5,521 bases of DNA, from NCBI GenBank assembly GCA_018061525.1, contig JAGOUB010000068.1, positions 1-5,521 on the forward strand. Reading direction: 5' to 3'. Positions within the stretch are counted from its first letter, which is position 1, and each line of letters begins with the position of its first letter. The DNA comes from Candidatus Peribacteraceae bacterium (GTDB lineage Bacteria > Patescibacteriota > Gracilibacteria > Peribacterales > Peribacteraceae). The position numbers were made by a program, and so were the translations under genes. Shown here one piece after another: positions 1 to 4,735 of the stretch. A model generated the notes under the pieces. That model did not search any database and had not been told where the DNA came from. It saw only the letters and a program-made list of their open reading frames with translations.

Positions 1-796
1 GGTAGAAGCCCTCGTCGCTGCGGCTGGTGTTGTCGAAGATGGCGCCGGCCAGACCGCCGATCGGGTCGCTCCAGAGGCGCGGCCAGACGACGATCGTCAG
101 CAGGAGTACGGCCGCAAGCGTGGCCAGGCCCCAGAGCGCGGTCGGACGCTTCTCGCCGGCAGGAGCGCGAAGCCAGTCGAGCCCAAACCACAGCGCCGCG
201 AACGCCGGCAGCAACAGTGAGAACGGGCGCAAACTGATGGCGAATCCCGTCATTAAGCCAAAGAGGACTACGCGCAGCGCCGATCGCTTCTCCATCAGAC
301 GCGCGAGCAGCAGCACGCCGAGCGTGAAGAACGCGAACGTGGGGATGTCCTTAGGGTTGTAGAACGCATGCGCGAACATGCGCGGCGAGAGCGTGAGGCA
401 GATAACCGTGCCGAGCGCCCACCAATGGCTGCCCGTCAGGCGGCGGGCCAGCGCGTAGAGCGACCACCAGCCGATACTGAAGACCAAGAACGAGACGAAG
501 CGGGAGACGCCAAAGATCAGCATACCGTCCGACGGCAGATGCTTGGCGAGCCAGATGAAGACGAATTGGTAGAGCGGCGTGTGGAAGCGCCAGTCCGCGG
601 CCGGCGGCACCGGTCCGCCGTTAAAGAGGTACTCCCAGGCCTGTAGGCCGTACGCGAAGAGCGGCGGCTCATCCATCGACATGGCGAAGTCGGCGCGCAC
701 GATCCAGGCGATCAACAGCAGGAAGGCGAAGACGATGCCGGCGAGTTGCCAGGGATGATCGTCGCACCAGCGTCGGATCGTCGAGAGGAGGGCCAT
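1..796 (-). CDS. GT-C (family 39-like) membrane glycosyltransferase, N-terminal part
   Basis: Partial gene: it starts at the ATG complementary to 794-796 and runs off the left edge after 265 codons. The protein is very hydrophobic, with about six likely membrane segments (roughly residues 16-34, 92-116, 124-138, 152-166, 175-202 and 219-238). The first outside loop carries the acidic pair D42-E43 in SMDEPPLF, where GT-C enzymes keep their catalytic or metal-linked acidic residue; a later loop has NPKDIP (147-152). Such proteins, in the PMT/ArnT/family 39 group, move a sugar from a polyprenyl-phosphate donor to a lipid or protein on the outer face of the cytoplasmic membrane. Substrate and acceptor cannot be read from this part. 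A TACACT hexamer lies 6 nt before the ATG and there is no Shine-Dalgarno sequence. The gene lies 40 nt downstream of the PEBP-like gene on the same strand, so some read-through is possible. The family call is fairly firm; the subfamily is open. Confidence 0.8.
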   Translation of the reverse strand, partial: MALLSTIRRWCDDHPWQLAGIVFAFLLLIAWIVRADFAMSMDEPPLFAYGLQAWEYLFNGGPVPPAADWRFHTPLYQFVFIWLAKHLPSDGMLIFGVSRFVSFLVFSIGWWSLYALARRLTGSHWWALGTVICLTLSPRMFAHAFYNPKDIPTFAFFTLGVLLLARLMEKRSALRVVLFGLMTGFAISLRPFSLLLPAFAALWFGLDWLRAPAGEKRPTALWGLATLAAVLLLTIVVWPRLWSDPIGGLAGAIFDNTSRSDEGFY

Positions 797-802
797 GCAG
801 CC

Positions 803-808
803 AGTGTA
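803..808 (-). promoter_or_regulatory. -10 element TACACT of the glycosyltransferase gene, leaderless spacing
   Basis: On the minus strand TACACT is followed by six bases (GGCTGC) and then the ATG. It fits TANNNT, and the spacing puts the expected transcription start at or next to the start codon. I see no convincing -35 at 16-18 nt. The same hexamer with the same 6-nt gap precedes the neighbouring PEBP-like gene. Confidence 0.6.
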
Positions 809-836
809 GGGGCCAGGCCCGGCGGACGGTAGACGC

Positions 837-1379
837 TCAGAGTACAGCGCCCGAGGCGGCCTTGAGCGATTGGCCGTAGAGGCCGGTCAGCGTCCCCTTT
901 GCGAGCGCGTGCTCGACGAAGGCTTTCTCGATCTCGGCGGTGGCGGCGCCTGCCTTGAGCTGCAGCGGCGCATCAAAGGCGTAGACCGCAAACTCGTAGC
1001 GGTGGGGCTTGTCGATGGCGCGGCAGGGGCCGCTGTAGCCGACGAAGCCGGCGGAGTTCTGGGCCTCCAGGGCGCCGGCTGGCAACGTGTCTTCTGCCCA
1101 CGAGAGCGCGGTCTTATCGGCGTTCCACATCACCCAGTGCACGGCCGGAGCGCCTTGGGCGTCGAGGTCGCGCATGATCACGCCCAGTGCCTTTGCCCCG
1201 CGGGGCAAACCGGCGATGGCCAGCGGCGGCGCCACATTACGGCCGTCGCAAGTATGGGAGAGCGGGATCGATCCGCCCTCGGCAAAGGCGGGGCTGGTGA
1301 CCGTGAGGGGCGGCAGCACGGCGGACGTGCAAGCCGTCAGGGCGAGCAGGGGCAGGAGGACGAGGGAGGCGAGGCGCAT
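837..1379 (-). CDS. PEBP/YbhB-like (Raf kinase inhibitor-like) lipoprotein
   Basis: Complete gene of 180 residues. A lipoprotein signal peptide ends in the lipobox LTAC with Cys17 as the lipidated residue, so the mature protein should be anchored to the outer face of the membrane. The rest matches the bacterial phosphatidylethanolamine-binding family: SPAF at 29-32, TCDG at 43-46, PPL at 51-53, a DPDAP-like site written here as D71-L-D73-A, H81-W82, GYSGPC at 114-119 and HRYEFAVYAFD at 126-136. The Asp and His residues around 71-81 and 126 build the family's small anion/phosphate pocket. The usual GPCPP appears as GPCRA, a modest change beside that pocket. Bacterial members have no well-established single role; ligand binding or protease/kinase modulation has been suggested, so no function is assigned. 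It is divergent from the deacetylase gene (80 nt apart) and precedes the glycosyltransferase gene. The start is set by the signal peptide and a TACACT box 6 nt upstream. Confidence 0.9.
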   Translation of the reverse strand: MRLASLVLLPLLALTACTSAVLPPLTVTSPAFAEGGSIPLSHTCDGRNVAPPLAIAGLPRGAKALGVIMRDLDAQGAPAVHWVMWNADKTALSWAEDTLPAGALEAQNSAGFVGYSGPCRAIDKPHRYEFAVYAFDAPLQLKAGAATAEIEKAFVEHALAKGTLTGLYGQSLKAASGAVL

Positions 1380-1385
1380 GCCCAG

Positions 1386-1391
1386 AGTGTA
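1386..1391 (-). promoter_or_regulatory. -10 element TACACT of the PEBP-like gene, leaderless spacing
   Basis: Minus-strand TACACT is followed by CTGGGC and then the ATG, a gap of 6 nt with no Shine-Dalgarno sequence. TTCGCG stands 17 nt upstream, a poor -35 match. The element shares the 80-nt divergent intergenic stretch with the promoter of the deacetylase gene, so the two could be co-regulated, but I see no clear operator palindrome between them. Confidence 0.6.
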
Positions 1392-1446
1392 GCCATGGCA
1401 CCAAAGAACGCGAAAACTTCAAGGCGGGAGCGCCGGCCAGAGGCGG

Positions 1447-1452
1447 TACCAT
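1447..1452 (+). promoter_or_regulatory. -10 element TACCAT of the deacetylase gene, leaderless spacing
   Basis: TACCAT is followed by CGCGCTA and then the ATG at 1460, a gap of 7 nt. No purine-rich ribosome site precedes the ATG, and no good -35 is seen at 16-18 nt. The call rests on position and on the same layout at other genes in the window. Confidence 0.5.
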
Positions 1453-1459
1453 CGCGCTA

Positions 1460-2353
1460 ATGCGCCTCTCTGCCCCCTTCACCGTCCTCACGCTTCTTCT
1501 CAGCCTGTCGCTCACCGGCTGCGTCACCGAAAGTGAAGCCCGGCGTGTCGAGACCTTCGGCGCCCAGTCGTCTATTTCCGTGTCGTCCGTCGCTGTCTCT
1601 TCAGCCCAAAAGACGAGCCGCAGCTCGCGCAGCACCGCCACTTCCAAGCCCGCTCCCCAGCCGCTGGCCCCGGCCACACCGCCCACGGAGCTCACCGTTC
1701 CGATCCTCGTCTACCACCACGTCCGGCCCACGGGCAGCTATCCCAAGGAAACCTGGAGCTACAAGATGTCGGTCTCGCCCAAGGCTTTCGAGACGCAGAT
1801 GCAGTGGCTCGTGGACCACGGCTACACCACCGTCACGCTCACCACGCTGGCCGAGATGCGCGCGGGCACACGCCTGGGCCCCACCAAGCCGGTGGTCATC
1901 ACGTTCGATGACAACCAGATGTCGGCCTACGACCTGGCCCTGCCGGTACTCGTGAAGAACAACCAGACGGCCGTCTTCTATCTGATCACCAATCGCCTGG
2001 AGAACGCCGATTCCATCGGCACCGATGAGATCCCCAAGCTGGTCGAGGCCGGCATGGAGATCGGCTCGCACACCGTCACCCACTCCGACCTGGTGCGCGT
2101 CTCGGACGCCCAGCTCAAGACGGAGATGGCCGACAGCCGCACAGCGCTCGAGGCCGTCACGGGCACACCGGTGCTCCACCTGGCCTACCCGCTCACCTCG
2201 CAGAACGAGCGCGTGCGCACCGCCGCCCAAGCCGCCGGCTACAGCACCGCCACGGTCATGGACCCCCGCCCCAGCACCATGAAGGACAGCCCCTGGAAGC
2301 TGCCCCGCATTATGATGACGGACGATACCAACCTGGCGAAGGTGCTGCCTTGA
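1460..2353 (+). CDS. NodB-type polysaccharide deacetylase, predicted lipoprotein
   Basis: Complete gene of 297 residues. Residues 1-21 form a lipoprotein signal peptide ending in LTGC, with Cys21 as the lipidation site. A low-complexity Ser-, Ala- and Pro-rich linker (about 35-77) spaces the enzyme from the membrane. The catalytic domain follows: PILVYHHV (81-88), the first NodB motif TFDD (148-151) with the catalytic base and metal-binding Asp pair, the second motif SHTVTH (203-208) with metal ligands H204 and H208, AYPLTS (242-247) at the third motif, and LPRIM (281-285) near the end. The family removes acetyl groups from N-acetyl sugars of peptidoglycan, chitin-like polymers or exopolysaccharide using a divalent metal. 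Two positions are unusual: the Gly that normally follows TFDD is Asn152, and the usual PYG of motif three reads PLT. The metal triad is intact, so an active enzyme is likely. The polymer it acts on cannot be told, though the lipid anchor and linker suggest the cell wall or surface glycans. Confidence 0.92.
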   Translation: MRLSAPFTVLTLLLSLSLTGCVTESEARRVETFGAQSSISVSSVAVSSAQKTSRSSRSTATSKPAPQPLAPATPPTELTVPILVYHHVRPTGSYPKETWSYKMSVSPKAFETQMQWLVDHGYTTVTLTTLAEMRAGTRLGPTKPVVITFDDNQMSAYDLALPVLVKNNQTAVFYLITNRLENADSIGTDEIPKLVEAGMEIGSHTVTHSDLVRVSDAQLKTEMADSRTALEAVTGTPVLHLAYPLTSQNERVRTAAQAAGYSTATVMDPRPSTMKDSPWKLPRIMMTDDTNLAKVLP

Positions 2354-2444
2354 ACGGCGTTTTCTCGGATTTCCAGCGTGAAAGACCCATTTCCGGGCCT
2401 TTCCGTGTTGCGTAGGCCGACAACGCGGTCCACAATCGCAGCCA
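2354..2444 (+). other. Intergenic spacer, no clear terminator
   Basis: These 91 nt separate two genes on the same strand. They hold the putative promoter of the downstream gene in the right half. No GC-rich hairpin followed by a T-run is visible after the deacetylase stop codon, so transcription may continue into the next gene. Confidence 0.4.
2408..2436 (+). promoter_or_regulatory. Putative promoter of the 181-residue protein gene (TTGCGT-17-CACAAT)
   Basis: TTGCGT (2408-2413) and CACAAT (2431-2436) are separated by exactly 17 nt, a sigma-70-like spacing. CACAAT ends 8 nt before the ATG at 2445, again leaving essentially no leader and no Shine-Dalgarno sequence. The -10 lacks the usual first T, so this is weaker than the other start-site boxes in the window. 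Confidence 0.4.
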
Positions 2445-2990
2445 ATGCAGCTCTCACTTAATCCTGAGGAGTTCCGCCGCCTGCTTCTGCTCGCCACGCT
2501 CGGCGAAGTCATCATGAACGATTGGACGCCGCAGCGAGAGCTGACCGAAGAGCAGCAGTCCTGCATCGACGTGGTGCAAGATCTCTACGGCCACGCTGTC
2601 CGCGACCGCCAGGAGAACCTGGTGTCCGAGGACAATGAGACCGGTTGCCTGCTGCCCGGCGACGGGATGCGCGCCGAGATCGACAAGTGGCTCTCCACCT
2701 ACGACAACGACGTCTTCTGGGATGAGCTGGTCGCCCGCCTGGCCCAGCGTGAGATGGTGTCCGAATACGGCCGCGAGACCCTGGAGAAGATGCCCGACGC
2801 CTACCGGCGCCAGGCCGAACAGCCGATGCTCGATTACTACTGGCGCGAGGTACGCCAGAACGGCATCGATCACCTGGTCATGGAAGAAGACGCCCCGAGC
2901 CGCCAGCCCCGCCGCCGCGAGATCCGCGGCCGCAGCGGCACGACGAATAAGGCCGAGAACGACGAATCGACCGAAAATCCCAAGGCGTAA
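2445..2990 (+). CDS. Uncharacterised acidic cytoplasmic protein, 181 residues
   Basis: I do not recognise a named family, although the opening MQLSLNPEEFRRLLLLATLGEV and the later FWDELVARLA look like a conserved hypothetical protein rather than chance coding. There is no signal peptide or membrane segment, so it should be cytoplasmic. Residues 1-24 and 33-60 look helical. The middle (75-120) has the pattern EIDKWLSTYDNDVFWDELVARLAQREMVSEYG, shown here only as positions 78-109 in part: W82, Y86, F91, W92 and Y108 are the notable aromatics. The region 123-148 contains DYYW (130-133) and an NGIDHL segment (139-144). The tail from about 149 to 181 is low-complexity and charged, rich in Arg, Glu and Asn, and probably disordered. 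It is preceded by a deacetylase gene 91 nt away and converges on a DEAD-box helicase gene, with no functional link implied. Third-position GC matches the neighbours, so the gene is real; the role is unknown. Confidence 0.8.
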   Translation: MQLSLNPEEFRRLLLLATLGEVIMNDWTPQRELTEEQQSCIDVVQDLYGHAVRDRQENLVSEDNETGCLLPGDGMRAEIDKWLSTYDNDVFWDELVARLAQREMVSEYGRETLEKMPDAYRRQAEQPMLDYYWREVRQNGIDHLVMEEDAPSRQPRRREIRGRSGTTNKAENDESTENPKA

Positions 2991-2996
2991 GGAAGA

Positions 2997-4235
2997 TCAG
3001 CGCCGACCGCCGAAGTGACGATTGCTGCCGCTGCGCTGGCCGCCGTTTCCGCGGCGGTTGAACTTCGGACCGGGGCTCGACTTGCTGGCGTGCGACGCGA
3101 CGGCGGGCGTCTGGATGTGTTTGGGCAACGAACCGCGCTTGATGGACGTGCGGATGAGGCGCTCGATGTCGGCGACGTCGCGCGACTGGTCGGGCGAGGC
3201 GAACGAGATCGCCTTGCCGCTGGTGCCGGCGCGGGCCGTGCGGCCGATGCGGTGGACGTAGTCGCTGGAATCGTCGGGCAGGTCGAAGTTCACCACCAGC
3301 TCAACGCCGGTGACGTGGATGCCGCGGGCGGCGATATCGGTGGCCACAAGCACGCGGTGCTTGCCGGACTTAAAGCCTTCGAGAGCAGCCTTGCGCTGGC
3401 CGAGCGAGCGGTTGGCGTGGATCTCGGCGGCCGTGTAACCGGCGGCCATGAGCGCTTTAGCCATCTTGCTGGCGCCGTGCTTGGTGCGGGAGAAGACGAG
3501 CACGCGGCCCTTCGTCTCCGAGAGCAGGTGCTGGAGGAGCGTCAGCTTGTCGGCCTTGGCCACGAAGATCATCTCCTGCTCCACGTTCTCGGCGGCGGTG
3601 CCGGCCGGGGCCACTTCCACGCGCAACGGCATCTTCATGTGGCGGGCGGCCAGCTTGGTGATTTCAGGCGGCATGGTGGCCGAGAACAGCAGCGTCTGCC
3701 GCTCGGCCGGGATGTGCGAGAGGATGCGCTCAATCTGGGGCATGAAGCCCATGTCGAGCATCTGGTCGGCCTCGTCGAGGACGAGCGTGGTCACGCCGCG
3801 GAGCGTGATCGTCCCCTGCTCCAGGTGATCATTCAGGCGGCCGGGCGTGGCCACCACGATGCGGGGCTTCTGGCGGATGTCGTTGATCTGATTGCGCATC
3901 GAGGCGCCGCCGATGATCACGATCGTGCGGAACGAGACGGCGTTGGCGAAGGCGCGGAGGCTCTCTTCTACCTGGGCGGCCAGCTCGCGCGTGGGCACCA
4001 GGACCAGTCCGCCGCCGCCTTGGGCGGCCAGGCGCTGCAGCATCGGGAGGCCAAAGGCGAGGGTTTTACCCGTGCCGGTCTGGGCGATGCCGATCACGTC
4101 CTTTCCCTCCGTAGCGATCGGAATCGCTTGGAGCTGGATAGGTGTGGGCTGGCTGATCCCGCGCTGGGCGAGGATCGGAAGGAATTTTTCGCTCACGCCG
4201 AGGGCGGCGAACGCGGAGGCGTCTGCAGGGGTCAT
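2997..4235 (-). CDS. DEAD-box ATP-dependent RNA helicase, RhlE-like
   Basis: Complete gene of 412 residues from the ATG complementary to 4233-4235. All helicase motifs are present in order: Q motif with F9 and PTPIQ (30-34), Walker A AQTGTGKT (51-58), PTRELA (81-86), TPGR (130-133), DEAD (154-157), SAT (185-187), VLVFSRT (245-251), VATDIAARG (297-305) and HRIGRTARAG (328-337). Such proteins unwind short RNA duplexes with ATP and assist ribosome assembly, mRNA decay or cold growth. The tail after about 370 is basic and Gly/Arg-rich (KFNRRGNGG, HFGGRR), an RNA-binding extension typical of RhlE-like members; a more exact subfamily would be a guess. Longer starts exist in frame at 4268 and 4244, but the 4244 ATG overlaps the TAGGAT -10 box and the extra residues add nothing conserved, so the inner ATG is preferred. 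The gene converges on the 181-residue protein gene with 6 nt between stop codons and lies 45 nt downstream of the small membrane protein gene. Confidence 0.96.
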   Translation of the reverse strand: MTPADASAFAALGVSEKFLPILAQRGISQPTPIQLQAIPIATEGKDVIGIAQTGTGKTLAFGLPMLQRLAAQGGGGLVLVPTRELAAQVEESLRAFANAVSFRTIVIIGGASMRNQINDIRQKPRIVVATPGRLNDHLEQGTITLRGVTTLVLDEADQMLDMGFMPQIERILSHIPAERQTLLFSATMPPEITKLAARHMKMPLRVEVAPAGTAAENVEQEMIFVAKADKLTLLQHLLSETKGRVLVFSRTKHGASKMAKALMAAGYTAAEIHANRSLGQRKAALEGFKSGKHRVLVATDIAARGIHVTGVELVVNFDLPDDSSDYVHRIGRTARAGTSGKAISFASPDQSRDVADIERLIRTSIKRGSLPKHIQTPAVASHASKSSPGPKFNRRGNGGQRSGSNRHFGGRR

Positions 4236-4242
4236 TGGCCTC

Positions 4243-4248
4243 ATCCTA
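4243..4248 (-). promoter_or_regulatory. -10 element TAGGAT of the helicase gene, leaderless spacing
   Basis: On the minus strand TAGGAT is followed by GAGGCCA and then the ATG at 4235, a 7-nt gap. The GAGG here sits only 3 nt before the ATG, too close for a normal Shine-Dalgarno sequence. A T-rich run (GTTTTTT) lies just upstream of the box. This decides the start: the upstream in-frame ATG at 4244 lies partly inside the hexamer and would not be transcribed. Confidence 0.6.
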
Positions 4249-4280
4249 CAGCAAAAAACCCAAAACACCGCATGATTCCG

Positions 4281-4607
4281 TCAATACAGACGGTTGGCCG
4301 CGCGCTGCTGCAGTCGCAAGCGGCGCTCCAGGCGGGCCCGGACCCATTCGTCGACGGGCAATGTCGACGAGATAGAGGCTGAGGAATGGCTGGAAGAAGA
4401 GGCAAAAGCGGCATTGTGGCTAGCCGCCGAAGACGACGAGACGCTCGGCGTTCGCAGCGGTCCATAGCCGGGCATTGGGTTATAGATGGCGTTGCCGCCG
4501 AGCGAGAACGAGACAAGGCCGCTGATCTCGAGGCAAAGGAGGACCAGCACGGCGATCGCGATCATGACGATCGCGATGACGGTGCGATGACGGCGGGTGG
4601 TCGGCAT
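4281..4607 (-). CDS. Small single-pass membrane protein with Ser-rich segment
   Basis: No family recognised. The 108-residue product has a short basic N-terminus (RRHR at 5-8), one strong membrane segment at about 9-33, then an outside part. That part contains a Gly/Pro/Tyr stretch with NPMPGYGP (43-50), a low-complexity Ser/Ala/His segment (about 55-82), and a charged, probably helical C-terminus from DEWVRARLERRLRLQQRAAN (86-105). By the positive-inside rule the C-terminal part faces outward. The Ser-rich spacer after a membrane anchor resembles the linker of the lipid-anchored deacetylase in this window. Third codon positions are mostly G or C and the frame has a coherent membrane anchor, which supports a real gene over the overlapping frames. 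It ends 45 nt before the helicase gene on the same strand, but that gene seems to have its own promoter. It is divergent from the Cys-rich secreted protein gene. Confidence 0.7.
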   Translation of the reverse strand: MPTTRRHRTVIAIVMIAIAVLVLLCLEISGLVSFSLGGNAIYNPMPGYGPLRTPSVSSSSAASHNAAFASSSSHSSASISSTLPVDEWVRARLERRLRLQQRAANRLY

Positions 4608-4625
4608 GGGTGTGGGTATTCATTC

Positions 4626-4654
4626 ATTCTACCGGTTCTCGGTCCTTTTGGCTA
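4626..4654 (-). promoter_or_regulatory. Putative promoter of the small membrane protein gene (TAGCCA-17-TAGAAT)
   Basis: Minus-strand TAGCCA (4649-4654) and TAGAAT (4626-4631) are spaced by 17 nt, the best two-part sigma-70-like match in the window. The -10 ends 18 nt before the ATG, so the predicted leader is only about 11 nt and carries no Shine-Dalgarno sequence. This is the one clear exception to the 6-8 nt spacing seen at the other genes. Confidence 0.5.
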
Positions 4655-4672
4655 TAGAAGCCCGGCTATGTA

Positions 4673-4700
4673 CCCCTCATAAAGAGGGGCTGTGCCCTCT
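4673..4700. repeat. Triple inverted half-site cluster (CCCCTC / GAGGGG / CCCTCT)
   Basis: CCCCTC (4673-4678) can pair with GAGGGG (4684-4689) across a 5-nt AT-rich loop, and AGAGGG (4683-4688) can also pair with CCCTCT (4695-4700). The central half-site is shared, so the two hairpins exclude each other. The cluster lies in the 128-nt divergent spacer, upstream of the TATAAT box of the Cys-rich protein gene, so it is not in that gene's transcript. It could be a regulator-binding site. On the minus strand the second hairpin is followed by TTTAT, a weak terminator at most. Confidence 0.45.
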
Positions 4701-4722
4701 AGCGAAAAAACATCGAATCTGT

Positions 4723-4728
4723 TATAAT
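4723..4728 (+). promoter_or_regulatory. Consensus -10 TATAAT of the Cys-rich protein gene, leaderless GTG start
   Basis: A perfect TATAAT is followed by GATGAAC and then GTG at 4736, a 7-nt gap. Two in-frame ATG codons (4727 and 4730) overlap or abut the hexamer and should lie before the transcription start, so GTG is the favoured start. No good -35 is visible at 16-18 nt; the region upstream is an A-run (GAAAAAAC). Confidence 0.65.
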
Positions 4729-4735
4729 GATGAAC

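Noticed and set aside
27..646. Two plus-strand open frames (111 and 92 codons) at the left edge
   Set aside because: They are antisense to the membrane glycosyltransferase, whose minus-strand frame stays open for 265 codons and encodes coherent membrane segments.
870..1460. 196-codon plus-strand open frame opposite the PEBP-like gene
   Set aside because: It is antisense to a recognised family member and its product is a Gly/Arg/Ala-rich string without domains.
837..2353. PEBP-like and deacetylase genes as a toxin-antitoxin or defence pair
   Set aside because: Both are predicted lipoproteins of well-known families and nothing in the sequence points to defence or toxicity.
1601..2566. 321-codon minus-strand open frame opposite the deacetylase gene
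   Set aside because: It overlaps a clear NodB deacetylase and crosses into the next gene; its Gly/Val/His/Arg-rich product has no recognisable motif.
3015..4382. 455-codon open frame on the plus strand opposite the helicase gene
   Set aside because: It mirrors a complete DEAD-box helicase with every motif. Its product is a low-information mix of Gly, Ala, Arg, Asp and His typical of an antisense frame in GC-rich DNA.
4673..4700. Rho-independent terminator
   Set aside because: On the plus strand the hairpins are followed by GCGAAAAAAC, not a T-run. On the minus strand only TTTAT follows and no gene runs into it from that side.
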